A stretch of 64,000 nucleotides of DNA from the NCBI GenBank assembly GCA_016933025.1, contig JAFGBT010000006.1, forward strand, positions 91,078-155,077. Direction: 5' to 3'. Below the pieces are notes generated by a model. It saw only the letters and a program-made list of their open reading frames with translations, was not told where the DNA came from and ran no database searches. Source of the DNA: Spirochaetota bacterium. Its GTDB lineage: Bacteria > Spirochaetota > UBA4802 > UBA5550. Numbering within the stretch: position 1 is the stretch's first letter; every line of letters begins with the position of its first letter. Positions 43,519-52,433 of the stretch are shown in pieces. Position numbers and translations under genes: made by a program.

Positions 43519-44694
43519 TTACTTCTCCCTGAGATAGGCTTCTATCCTGTTCAATCCTTCCTTTATATTATCCAGCGAATTCGCGTACGAAAACCGGAGG
43601 AACCCTTCCCCCCCGGAGCCGAAATCTATGCCTGGCGTGACGCCGACCCTTACGGTTTCGAGGATATTGAAGGCCTCCCGGTAGGAATCCGCGCAAAAGT
43701 GCCGCGCGTCCGCGAACACGTAAAACGCGCCGGTCGGCTCCACGTGGATTGTAAAGCCAAGCTCACGCAGCCGCCGGATCATGTACACGCGCCTCTCGTT
43801 ATAGGTCGACTGCATCCGCTCGATGTCGGGACCGGCGCTCCTGAGCGCCGCGATGCCCGCCGCCTGCACGAAGCTGTTCGCCGATATGGCGAAATTCTGG
43901 TGCAGGCGCTCCATCACTCCTGAAAACTCCTTCGGGAATATGAGGTAGCCGAGCCGCCAGCCGGTCATGGCGTAGAGCTTGGAAAAGCCGTTGATGACAA
44001 AAGCCCGGTCGGTGAACTCCAGTATGGAATGCGCCTTGCCCTCGTATACCAGGCCATGATAGATCTCGTCGGAGAGAATGAACTGGCCGCCGAACGCCGC
44101 GATCTCTTCGAGGTTCTTCCGGGACATGACGACGCCGGTCGGGTTAGACGGCGAGTTGATCAGGATGGCCTTGGTCTTCGGGGTGAGGGCCGCGCGGATC
44201 TGCTCGGGCCGGTACCGGAACCCGTCGTCCGGCAGGGTGCGCACCTCGGCGAGGCGGCCGCCGACCGCCTCGATGAAGTTGGGGTAGCACGCGTAGTGGG
44301 GGTTGGATACGATCACCTCGTCGTCTGGCTCGAGCAGGGCCAGCATCATCAGAAGCATGGCCGGCGACGTCCCCGACGTCACCAGGACCCGGTCGGGGGT
44401 GACTGACACGCCGTACTCCCTGTGGTACATCGCGCATATCTCCTCGCGGAGCTCCAGGAGGCCCATCGCATGGGTGTAGTGGGTCTTGCCGGACCGTATC
44501 GCCTCGATGGCCGCCTCGCGCACGACGGCCGGGGTCTCGAAATCCGGCTCGCCGACCTCGAGATGTATGATATCCTTCCCCTCTTTTTCAAGCTGCTCCG
44601 CCCTGGCCATCACGTCCATAACCATGAAGGATTTGACCCCAACCACCTTGCGGGAAATCATCTTCTTTTTGTTGTTATTGTTTGAATTATCCAT
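43519..44694 (-). CDS. Class I/II PLP aminotransferase
   Basis: 391 aa from the ATG at 44694 (MDNSNNNNKKK). Another start at MISRKVVGVK (44661) is equally possible, since the Asn/Lys stretch may be untranslated. Fold-type I enzyme: HLEVGEPDFETP, TSGTSPAMLLM, SNPHYACYPNF, INSPSNPTGVV, the Asp of ILSDEIYHGLVYEG, and Schiff-base Lys in FVINGFSKLYAMTGWRLGY (about 240), plus a C-terminal Arg in FLRFSYANS. The substrate is probably an aromatic or branched amino acid or alanine; it cannot be fixed from sequence. Single gene. Confidence 0.93.
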   Translation of the reverse strand: MDNSNNNNKKKMISRKVVGVKSFMVMDVMARAEQLEKEGKDIIHLEVGEPDFETPAVVREAAIEAIRSGKTHYTHAMGLLELREEICAMYHREYGVSVTPDRVLVTSGTSPAMLLMMLALLEPDDEVIVSNPHYACYPNFIEAVGGRLAEVRTLPDDGFRYRPEQIRAALTPKTKAILINSPSNPTGVVMSRKNLEEIAAFGGQFILSDEIYHGLVYEGKAHSILEFTDRAFVINGFSKLYAMTGWRLGYLIFPKEFSGVMERLHQNFAISANSFVQAAGIAALRSAGPDIERMQSTYNERRVYMIRRLRELGFTIHVEPTGAFYVFADARHFCADSYREAFNILETVRVGVTPGIDFGSGGEGFLRFSYANSLDNIKEGLNRIEAYLREK

Positions 44695-44736
44695 ATTCCT
44701 TAAAAGTATGTTAACACAAAACTTGACATCTATCAT

Positions 44737-45154
44737 ACATTGAGCATTTTCATTTATCCGGTGTCAAGTAATTAGAAGCCATGCTGAAACATTATTTATT
44801 CAATTTACACCATTTCATCGCGAACGGAGCGAAGCGATCCTGATATTGATTACAATTCATATAATTGACAATTCCGATTTTCACACAAAAAACAAATTCA
44901 AGATTGCTTCGTCGTCCCGATTGCATCGGGACTCCTCGTAATTACAACTGAATTCAATACATCATATTGATACAATTTCCCCTGTCTAATTCATTGTTTC
45001 TATACTATTTTATTGACTTCAATATCCTATGCATATAAAAAATAGCTTGATTAACTTCAGCGAGCATATAATGTATCCAGCGTTCGGAACGCCGTCGAGC
45101 ATGAGCCGACAATCCGTACCGCCATAAAATCTATAAAATATTCGGAATATTGCC
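44737..45154. other. Gene-free AT-rich stretch with a palindromic repeat
   Basis: About 420 bases without a convincing gene. It holds a GATTGCTTCGTCG-type repeat (44902-44945), a related fragment GAACGGAGCGAAGCGATCC near 44822-44840, and a short inverted repeat GCGTTCGGAACGC near 45079-45091. It presumably also contains the promoters of the aminotransferase and UPF0182 genes, but I see no clean -35/-10 pair. Confidence 0.5.
44902..44945. repeat. GATTGCTTCGTCG palindromic repeat (family B, single copy)
   Basis: The repeat unit has a central hairpin GTCCCGAT-TGC-ATCGGGAC (44914-44932) flanked by GATTGCTTCGTC and TCCTCGTAATTAC. The same unit occurs in the opposite orientation at 56790-56838. 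Confidence 0.75.
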
Positions 45155-47863
45155 ATGAACAAAAAACTGATAGTCGGAACCGTGGTATTCATCGCGGGAT
45201 ATCTGCTGATATCATCCCTTTCAGGCTTTTACACGAATTACGAGTGGTTCAGGATAAACAGGGGCCTCGGCATATTCTGGGTCCTCTTCTTCACGAAATT
45301 CAACGTCCACATCCTTTTCGGCATAATATTCGTGCTGATCTTTTCGTTCAACTTTCTTCTGATCCGCATCCTGGGAGGCCGGGGGAGGATATTTACGAGC
45401 AATATCATGAGCCGGCTCCAGCTCCCCTTCCTCGGATCGCCGAAACGCGCCCTCTTCATCCTCCTTGCGATCGGCGTGCTGATCGCGGGCTTCATGATGG
45501 GTGGGGCGGCGTCGTCCTTCTGGAAGGAATACCTTCTCTACATGAACGCCGTCCCCTTCAAGGGATTCCCGGCGGACCCGATCTTCTCCATGGACCTCGG
45601 CTTTTACGTGTTCAGGCTCCCGTTCCTCCAGTTCCTCTACGGGTGGCTCATGTCGGCACTGATCATCACGGCGATCTTCTCCATCGTGTTCCACATCGTC
45701 AACGGCGGCATCCTCTTCAAGGAGACCAGACTCGAGTTCTCGCTCTTCGCCCGGGCGCACATATCCACGCTCCTGGCCCTGATCGTTTTTCTGTACGGCC
45801 TGGGCTACCGGCTGGACGCCTACGAGCTCCTCTTCTCCAAAATAGGCAAGTTCTATGGCGCCGGGTACACGGCGGTGCACGCGAACCTTGTCGCGTACAA
45901 CGTGGCCATGGTTATATCCTTTATCGCGGCCGGGCTCTTCCTGTTCAACATCTTCAAGAGGAGCTTCAAGCTGCCGCTTATCCTCCTGGCCTCAATCATC
46001 CCCATCTTCTTCATACTGGGGAAGGTCGTACCGGGCATCCAGCAGCGGTTCATTGTCGACCCGAACGAGCTGGACAAGGAAAAGGCGTACATCGAGTACA
46101 ACATCAAGTACACCCGGATCGCGTACGACATTGAGCAGGTGAAGGAAATGCCCTTCGCGAACAAGCAGAACCTGACCTACCGGGACATCATCAAAAACCG
46201 CAACACCCTGGAAAACGTGAGGCTCTGGGACTGGCGGCCGCTCAAGCAGACATACAAGCAGCTCCAGGAGCTCAAGCCCTACTATTACTTCAACGACGTC
46301 GACGTGGACCGCTACGTGATAAAGAACCGAAAGATTGCGGTAAACATCTCCGCGCGGGAACTCTCGATCGACCGCCTCTCAAGAAACAGTCAGACCTGGC
46401 AGAACCGGCACCTGATTTACACGCACGGCTATGGCCTGGCTCTGTCCCGGGTGGACAAGGTCACCTCCGAGGGCCAGCCGGAGATGCTGATCTATGACAT
46501 ACCGCCGAAATTCAGCATTAATATACCGATCGAACGCCCGGAAATATACTTCGGGGAACACGAAAACTCCTACATCATCACGAACACCAGCATGAAGGAA
46601 TTCGACTACCCGTACGGCGAGGAGAACAAGTTTACAGTTTACGCCGGGACCGGAGGGACGAAGCTGGACTCGTTCTTCAAGCGTGTCCTTTTCGCCGCGG
46701 CCTTCAAGGACATCAACATCCTGATATCAGGGACCATAGACGAGAACAGCCGCATCCATTACAACCGCAACATCTCGGAGATGGTGCGGGAGTTCACTCC
46801 CTTTCTTGAATTCGACGACGACCCGTATCTGGCCATCGCGGGTAAAAAGCTCTACTGGATCATCGATGCCTACACCTCAACGGACCAATTCCCCTACTCG
46901 ACTCCGATAGCCATCGGGAGCCGCAAGATCAACTACCTCCGGAACAGCGTCAAGATCGTGATCGACGCCTACAACGGCACAATGGACTACTACATTGCCG
47001 ATGAAAAGGACCCGATCATAAAGGTGTACGACGGCATATTCCCCGGCATCATGAAGCCGATGTCCGAGATGCCCGAGGAGATTAAGGGCCACCTCCGCTA
47101 CCCTGAAGCGCTCTTTACCGTGCAGGCGAACATGCTCCTCACCTACCACATGACGGACCCGAATGTGTTTTACAACAACGAGGACGCGTGGCACATAGCC
47201 AATCAGGTCTTCGAAAACAGCGAAGAGCCGGTCGAAAGCTATTATCTGGTCACCCGCCTCCCCGACGAGCAGCGGGACGAGTTTATCGTGATCATCCCAT
47301 TCACGCCCTTCAAAAAGGATAACATGATAGCCTTCCTCACTGCGAAATGCGACATGCCCGATTACGGAGAGCTCAAGCTCTATCTCCTCCCGAAAGACAA
47401 GCTCTCATACGGACCCCTCCAGATAGAGGCGCGCATCAACCAGAACCCGGAAATATCAAAGCAGCTCACCCTCTGGAGCCAGAAGGGATCGAGCGTGATC
47501 AAAGGGAACATGCTGGCCATACCGATTGAGGAATCGATCCTCTTCATACAGCCGCTCTATCTGAAGGCGCAGTCGAGCGAGATGCCGGAGCTCAAACGCG
47601 TCATTGTCTCATTCTCCGACAGGATCGTCATGGAGCAGGACCTCCCCGCAGCGCTGGAAGCACTTTTCTCGGGCAGGACATTCGTCGACGCCGGGTCGCT
47701 TACCGAAGGGTCCCTCGAGTCGCGCCTCAGGGACCTATCGGTCAGGGCGATGAACCAGTACAACCAAGCCGAGGCAAGCATGCGCGAGGGTAACTGGACG
47801 AAATACGGCGAGCATATAAATATGCTCAAAGGCATCCTCCAAAGAATGAACAGCCTGAAATAA
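45155..47863 (+). CDS. UPF0182-family membrane protein
   Basis: 902 aa. The N-terminal third holds about seven membrane spans (within residues 1-300) with the family motif YTNYEWFRINRGLGIFWVLF, GGAASSFWKEYLLYMNAVPF and SMDLGFYVFRLPFLQF. It is followed by a large extracytoplasmic domain (VVPGIQQRFIVDPNELDKEK, NVRLWDWRPLKQTYKQLQEL, YTHGYGLALSRVDKV) and a long beta-rich region. The function of UPF0182 is not established. Length and domain order are typical. Single gene with its own upstream spacer. Confidence 0.95.
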   Translation: MNKKLIVGTVVFIAGYLLISSLSGFYTNYEWFRINRGLGIFWVLFFTKFNVHILFGIIFVLIFSFNFLLIRILGGRGRIFTSNIMSRLQLPFLGSPKRALFILLAIGVLIAGFMMGGAASSFWKEYLLYMNAVPFKGFPADPIFSMDLGFYVFRLPFLQFLYGWLMSALIITAIFSIVFHIVNGGILFKETRLEFSLFARAHISTLLALIVFLYGLGYRLDAYELLFSKIGKFYGAGYTAVHANLVAYNVAMVISFIAAGLFLFNIFKRSFKLPLILLASIIPIFFILGKVVPGIQQRFIVDPNELDKEKAYIEYNIKYTRIAYDIEQVKEMPFANKQNLTYRDIIKNRNTLENVRLWDWRPLKQTYKQLQELKPYYYFNDVDVDRYVIKNRKIAVNISARELSIDRLSRNSQTWQNRHLIYTHGYGLALSRVDKVTSEGQPEMLIYDIPPKFSINIPIERPEIYFGEHENSYIITNTSMKEFDYPYGEENKFTVYAGTGGTKLDSFFKRVLFAAAFKDINILISGTIDENSRIHYNRNISEMVREFTPFLEFDDDPYLAIAGKKLYWIIDAYTSTDQFPYSTPIAIGSRKINYLRNSVKIVIDAYNGTMDYYIADEKDPIIKVYDGIFPGIMKPMSEMPEEIKGHLRYPEALFTVQANMLLTYHMTDPNVFYNNEDAWHIANQVFENSEEPVESYYLVTRLPDEQRDEFIVIIPFTPFKKDNMIAFLTAKCDMPDYGELKLYLLPKDKLSYGPLQIEARINQNPEISKQLTLWSQKGSSVIKGNMLAIPIEESILFIQPLYLKAQSSEMPELKRVIVSFSDRIVMEQDLPAALEALFSGRTFVDAGSLTEGSLESRLRDLSVRAMNQYNQAEASMREGNWTKYGEHINMLKGILQRMNSLK

Positions 47864-47909
47864 CTACCGGCCAGAATCTTTTTAAGAATTTCAGCCGGTG
47901 TATATATCA

Positions 47910-48012
47910 CGCAGTCCTATCTTTCCAGCGAGAAGGTGACAGGATGTCACCGATCCACCCGCGTAAACAGGAGGTTTTTTACGCGGGTGGCGAGCGGAAA
48001 GATAGGACTGCG
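47910..48012. repeat. Large multi-stem palindromic element 3 (malQ leader)
   Basis: A three-way-junction design: a perfect 17-bp outer stem (47910-47926/47996-48012), an inner 7-bp hairpin GGTGACA-GGA-TGTCACC (47935-47951), and a 13-bp stem CCACCCGCGTAAA/TTTACGCGGGTGG (47955-47967/47978-47990) with loop CAGGAGGTTT. Junction strands are AGCGAGAA, GAT and CGAGC. It ends 19 bases before the malQ ATG, so it would be part of its 5' leader if transcribed from upstream. Confidence 0.75.
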
Positions 48013-48031
48013 TAAAAAAAACACCGACAAT

Positions 48032-49561
48032 ATGAAACTCGAACGCTCAAGCGGAGTCCTCCTCCACATCACCAGCCTGCCGGGAAAGTACGGCATCGGA
48101 ACTCTGGGCCCGGAGGCGGCGGAGTTCGCCGGCATGCTCAGGAAAGCCGGCATGCGCTACTGGCAGATCCTCCCCGTCGGCCCTGTCGCAGCTCCATTCG
48201 GTTATTCGCCCTATGCCTCCACCTCGACCTTCGCCGGCAACTGGCTCTTCATAAGCCTTGAAAAGCTGGCGGAGAACAGCTGGTTCTCGGGAAAAATCGG
48301 CGACTCGCCCTTCAGGGAAGGCCATTCAGTTCCGTACGGCGAAGTGGTACTGCATAAACTTCCGATCCTTGAATCGGCCTGCGAAGACTTTTTCTCCCGG
48401 GCCCCCGCAGGCGAGATTGCCGACTTCGAGCGGTTCGTTCATGATGAGGCATACTGGCTGAGGGACTTCGCGCTCCATTCCGCCATAGTGGAGCACACCG
48501 GCCTTCACGACTGGCTTGATTGGGACGCAGAACTATCGATGCGAAGGCCACGGGCGCTCAAGGAGTGGAGAGAAAAGCTCGAGGCCCGGGTGAAGTTCCA
48601 CAGCTTTGTGCAATACATTTTCTTCTGGCAGTGGCGCGAATTCCGTGAGATCTGCAGCGAGCAGGGAATCGGGATAATCGGCGACATCCCCATTTACGTG
48701 ATAATGGAAGGGGCCGACGCCTGGGCCAACCCGGGCATACTACAGCTCGACGAAGAGACCGGACGCCCTCTTTCGGTGGCGGGCGTTCCTCCCGATTACT
48801 TCAGCGAAACGGGCCAGCGGTGGGGCAACCCGATCTACCGATGGAAGGAGGGGAACGCTCTGAGCGCCGAGACCTTCCGATGGTGGCAACAACGCATCGC
48901 TCATTTGAATAAGCTCGTCGACATTACACGGATAGACCACTTCCGCGGCTTCGAGGCCTACTGGGCAATCCCCGCCGAAGAAGAGACTGCGGTCCGTGGG
49001 AAATGGGTCAAGGGACCGGGCATGGCATTCTTTAAAAAGCTCCGGGAGGCAACGGGCGGCCTCCCCCTTATCGCGGAGGACCTCGGCGTAATCACTCCCG
49101 AAATGGAGAGTCTCCGGGACGACCTCGGCCTCCCGGGCATGCGCGTCCTCCAGTTCGCCTTCGACTTCAACAATAAAAACTACTACCTCCCGCACAACAT
49201 CGACAATCCAAACTGCGTCCTCTATACCGGTACGCACGACAACAACACCACCAACGGCTGGTTCTACGGCACCGAGATCGATGAAAGCACCAGAAAATAC
49301 ATCCTTGAATACCTGGGATACGAGGAGTGGTCCAATTTCCACTGGAAGCTGATACGCCAGGCCTACCGCACGGTGGCAAATCTGGTTATCATCCCGGCAC
49401 AGGACATTGCCGGGTATGGGGCTGAATTCCGCATGAACAGGCCGGGCACCGCCGACGGAAACTGGCTCTTCAAGCTGAAGGAGGGAAGCATCACAGAAGA
49501 GATGCTCCTTCGGCTCAGGAGAATGGGCGAGATCTATGGAAGAATACCGAAAGAGGGGTGA
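48032..49561 (+). CDS. malQ: 4-alpha-glucanotransferase (amylomaltase)
   Basis: 509 aa from the ATG at 48032, where the conserved start LERSSGVLLHITSLPGKYGIG begins; upstream in-frame codons lie inside a palindromic element and are not protein-like. GH77 enzyme that transfers alpha-1,4-glucans in glycogen or maltodextrin metabolism. Motifs: ILPVGPVAAPFGYSPYA, IGDIPIYVIMEGADAWANP, VPPDYFSETGQRWGNPIY, nucleophile region DITRIDHFRGFEAYW, acid LIAEDLGVITPEMESL, and YTGTHDNNTTNGWF. No strong ribosome site is free outside the structured leader. One base separates it from tspO. Confidence 0.97.
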   Translation: MKLERSSGVLLHITSLPGKYGIGTLGPEAAEFAGMLRKAGMRYWQILPVGPVAAPFGYSPYASTSTFAGNWLFISLEKLAENSWFSGKIGDSPFREGHSVPYGEVVLHKLPILESACEDFFSRAPAGEIADFERFVHDEAYWLRDFALHSAIVEHTGLHDWLDWDAELSMRRPRALKEWREKLEARVKFHSFVQYIFFWQWREFREICSEQGIGIIGDIPIYVIMEGADAWANPGILQLDEETGRPLSVAGVPPDYFSETGQRWGNPIYRWKEGNALSAETFRWWQQRIAHLNKLVDITRIDHFRGFEAYWAIPAEEETAVRGKWVKGPGMAFFKKLREATGGLPLIAEDLGVITPEMESLRDDLGLPGMRVLQFAFDFNNKNYYLPHNIDNPNCVLYTGTHDNNTTNGWFYGTEIDESTRKYILEYLGYEEWSNFHWKLIRQAYRTVANLVIIPAQDIAGYGAEFRMNRPGTADGNWLFKLKEGSITEEMLLRLRRMGEIYGRIPKEG

Positions 49562-49562
49562 T

Positions 49563-50042
49563 ATGAAAAAACCAGACATTATCAGACTTATCATTAGCAT
49601 TCTGATCCCCCAGGCCGCAGGGGGCATAGGCTCGCTCTTTACGATGGATTCGGTGCACACATGGTACCAGACGCTGAGCAAGCCCTCGTTCAACCCGCCT
49701 GACTGGATCTTCGGCCCGGTGTGGACTCTCCTCTACATCATGATGGGCATCGCCCTTTACCTGGTATGGAAAAACGGTCTCGGCACGAGCCAGGCGAAGC
49801 TATCGGTCGTTTTTTTCTCCATCCAACTGATCCTCAACGTGGCATGGTCGTTCCTGTTTTTTTATCTCAGGATGCCCGTGTATGGGTTCATCGAAATTAT
49901 CATTCTCTGGATATTTATTCTATTCACCATGCTGGCGTTCTTCCGAATAAACCTGGCGGCGGGAATACTCCTGGCACCCTATCTTCTCTGGGTTTCCTTT
50001 GCGGCTATCCTCAACTTCTTTTTGTGGAGACTAAATCAGTAA
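49563..50042 (+). CDS. tspO: TspO/MBR family protein
   Basis: 159 aa with five membrane spans. The family signature is clear: GSLFTMDSVHTWYQTLSKPS, FNPPDWIFGPVWTLLYIMMG, VAWSFLFFYLRMP and LLAPYLLWVSFAAILNFFLW. TspO proteins bind porphyrins and related ligands and act in tetrapyrrole or stress responses. The ATG at 49563 follows the malQ stop by one base, so the genes are probably co-transcribed. Confidence 0.95.
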   Translation: MKKPDIIRLIISILIPQAAGGIGSLFTMDSVHTWYQTLSKPSFNPPDWIFGPVWTLLYIMMGIALYLVWKNGLGTSQAKLSVVFFSIQLILNVAWSFLFFYLRMPVYGFIEIIILWIFILFTMLAFFRINLAAGILLAPYLLWVSFAAILNFFLWRLNQ

Positions 50043-50132
50043 AAGAGTGCACCTATGTAATATTTTTTATCTTGTTTTTTTGTAATAGATATAGTATTAT
50101 GCACCATGTCCGAAAAATATCGCGGCGCCATC

Positions 50133-52316
50133 ATGAAGACAGCCTTCAGATGTCTTATCTTCATGCTCTGTGCATACATACCCTCGTGCAAAGCTACATA
50201 TAACAACAACAAGCCGCCTCGCGCCATAAAGGGGGTCCTGGACCTCAGTACCTGGGACCTCGAAAAAGACGGCGTCATCCCTCTTTCCGGACAGTGGGAA
50301 TTCTACTGGATGCGGGCGGTTGCACACGACGATTTCCTGAGACCGGGACCGCCGCGGCCGGACGACTATATCGAACCAGGATCCTGGAACAACTTCGCGC
50401 TGAACGGCACGGCAATAGGCGGCATCGGGTTCGCCACGTACCGGCTGAAGGTGCTCCTCGACGGCAACAGTCCGAAGCTGGCCCTGAAGATCAAGGACAT
50501 TCAGACATCATATACTCTTTATATTAACGGAACCCTGACAGGCTCCGTCGGAAAATTCGGAAGGGACAGCGGCACCGCGGTTCCCCAGTACCTGCCCCGG
50601 GTATTCGACATCCTCCCCGCACCCGGAGATCTGGAAATCATCGTGAATGTCGCGAATTTCTCACACTATAAAGGGGGCATGTCCCAGAAGATCCTCCTCG
50701 GCACGGAAGAAGAGATACGCGAATTGCGGGAGCGCGGTCTCGTCGAGAGAATATTTATTTTCGGCGTCATCTTTATCATGGGCTTCTTTCATATCTTCAT
50801 CTACCTGGTACGGAAAAAAGACACTTCGCCGCTCTATATCGGCCTCTTCTGCGTAACCGTGGCCGTATACATGCTCCTCATCGGAGAGGGATACCTGGTC
50901 CACCTGTTTCCCGGGATACCATGGAACATCGTCATGAAGATGATAGTGCTTTCATATTTCATGGCGCCGCCCTTCTTCGTGATGTACTGGAATTCTATCT
51001 ACCCGGCCGAGTTTCCAAAAACAATCGTGCGCATAACACAGGGTATCGCAGGCGCGTTCTCCCTCCTGGTCCTGTTCACCAGGCCCGGGATCTTCCTTCG
51101 CTCCCTGCCGACCTACAACGCCCTGACGCTGATCGGCTGCGGCTATTTGATCTACGTGTTGATCCTCGCAGCGGCGCGGAAGCGCGAGGGCGCCCGCGTG
51201 TACCTTGCGGGTTTCATTCTTCTCTCCGCGGCCGTCGCGAACGACATACTCTACGATGTCGGCGTCATACCCACCGGCCAGTTTATTTCCGAGGGGCTGT
51301 TCGTCTTTCTCTTCTTTCTGTCGATGATGCTGGCGGTCAGGTCGGCCTGGTCGTTCGCGAGCATCGAGAAACTCTCGAAGGAGCTGGAAACCCAGTCAGC
51401 CGAGCTGTTGAGCCTGAACGTTAGCCTCGAGCATAAGGTGGGGGAACGAACGAAAGATCTCGAGAAAACGCAGGGCGAGCTCAAGGAGCTCCTCTCGGTC
51501 TATACCGAGATCAACGACAACCTCTACGATGTCACCCGCGAGCTCGAGCACGCGCAAAATACCATGCAGCAGGACATGGAAATGGCCGCAAGCGTGCAAG
51601 AGCGGTTCTTCTCCATGGTCCCCCCATCGCTCAAGGGATGGGACCTTGCCTTCACCCTCAAGCCGATCGCGATCGTCTCGGGAGACTGCTATGATTTTTA
51701 TCTCGAAGGGGAGCGTCTCACCGGCGTGTCGCTCTTCGACGTATCGGGGCACGGCGTCGCCTCCGGGCTTATCACCATGCTGGCCAAATCGATCAGCTTC
51801 CGCCATTTTACCAGAAACCCGGAGGCCGAGCTGAACCAGATATTAAAAATGATAAACGAGGAGTTGATAGAGGAAATTGGCGGCCTGGGCAACTACATCA
51901 GCGGTATCATGCTCCGCTTTTCCGGCGAGCGCGTTGACTACGTCAACGCGGGACATCCCGACATCATGCTGAAAAGCGGCGCGACCGGTCAGGTCGAGAC
52001 AGTGGGCGAGGGAAGGAAGGACTTCAAGGGCATGTTCCTCGGTGTCCCCTTTTTCAGGAACGCCCATGGTATGCTCTCGTTCGACATGCGCCGGGATGAC
52101 GCGATCCTTCTTTACAGCGATGCTATAGTTGAATCCTCCAACAAGGAGGGGGAACAGTACGGCTTCGCCCGGCTCCTGAAAAGCTTCGATACGGTTTCCC
52201 CGGGCATGTCAGCGCGGGAACAGCTTGACCGGGTTATCGGGGATTTCAACACGTTTCTGGGAGACGCAACACTGTCGGACGATCTGACGGTGATCATTGT
52301 CAAGAAGACGGGATGA
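50133..52316 (+). CDS. 7TM-DISM receptor with SpoIIE-type phosphatase domain
   Basis: 727 aa from the ATG at 50133, which starts a lipoprotein-like signal (FRCLIFMLCAYIPSC). Domains: an extracytoplasmic beta-sandwich ligand domain of 7TMR-DISMED2 style (about 35-195; SGQWEFYW, GFATYRLKVLLDG), seven membrane spans (about 205-415), a coiled coil (about 420-485) and a PP2C/SpoIIE phosphatase (about 490-727). The phosphatase carries metal-binding GDCYDFYL, LFDVSGHGVASGL, YSDAIVES and LSDDLTVIIV, and looks intact. It probably controls an anti-sigma-antagonist (STAS) protein in response to an external ligand. No such partner is in the window. This architecture is frequent in Leptospira. Confidence 0.93.
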   Translation: MKTAFRCLIFMLCAYIPSCKATYNNNKPPRAIKGVLDLSTWDLEKDGVIPLSGQWEFYWMRAVAHDDFLRPGPPRPDDYIEPGSWNNFALNGTAIGGIGFATYRLKVLLDGNSPKLALKIKDIQTSYTLYINGTLTGSVGKFGRDSGTAVPQYLPRVFDILPAPGDLEIIVNVANFSHYKGGMSQKILLGTEEEIRELRERGLVERIFIFGVIFIMGFFHIFIYLVRKKDTSPLYIGLFCVTVAVYMLLIGEGYLVHLFPGIPWNIVMKMIVLSYFMAPPFFVMYWNSIYPAEFPKTIVRITQGIAGAFSLLVLFTRPGIFLRSLPTYNALTLIGCGYLIYVLILAAARKREGARVYLAGFILLSAAVANDILYDVGVIPTGQFISEGLFVFLFFLSMMLAVRSAWSFASIEKLSKELETQSAELLSLNVSLEHKVGERTKDLEKTQGELKELLSVYTEINDNLYDVTRELEHAQNTMQQDMEMAASVQERFFSMVPPSLKGWDLAFTLKPIAIVSGDCYDFYLEGERLTGVSLFDVSGHGVASGLITMLAKSISFRHFTRNPEAELNQILKMINEELIEEIGGLGNYISGIMLRFSGERVDYVNAGHPDIMLKSGATGQVETVGEGRKDFKGMFLGVPFFRNAHGMLSFDMRRDDAILLYSDAIVESSNKEGEQYGFARLLKSFDTVSPGMSAREQLDRVIGDFNTFLGDATLSDDLTVIIVKKTG

Positions 52317-52344
52317 CATGTCATGCCGAAGGTAGTCGAGGCAC

Positions 52345-52420
52345 ATGCCGAGTCCCTCGACTGCGCTCGGGATAGACTCCATCGAGTCACCCTTCGACTC
52401 CGCTCAGGGTGACTCGGCAT
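52345..52420. repeat. Inverted-pair repeat between convergent genes (family A)
   Basis: Ten-bp arms ATGCCGAGTC (52345-52354) and GACTCGGCAT (52411-52420) enclose CCCTCGACTGCGCTCGGG and CCTTCGACTCCGCTCAGG, the latter inside its own palindrome GAGTCACCC...GGGTGACTC. It could serve as a hairpin between the receptor-phosphatase gene (+) and the TPR gene (-), which ends at 52434. Confidence 0.78.
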
Positions 52421-52433
52421 ACCGGGCCTTCAA

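Noticed and set aside
41713..48012. Integron attC sites as an explanation of the large palindromes
   Set aside because: They have terminal inverted arms, but no integrase, no cassette array and no clear GTTRRRY/RYYYAAC boxes are seen.
47987..48031. GTG at 47987 as the malQ start
   Set aside because: The AGGAGG in the element loop is 12 bases away and the extra residues do not belong to the family; the ATG at 48032 fits the conserved N-terminus.
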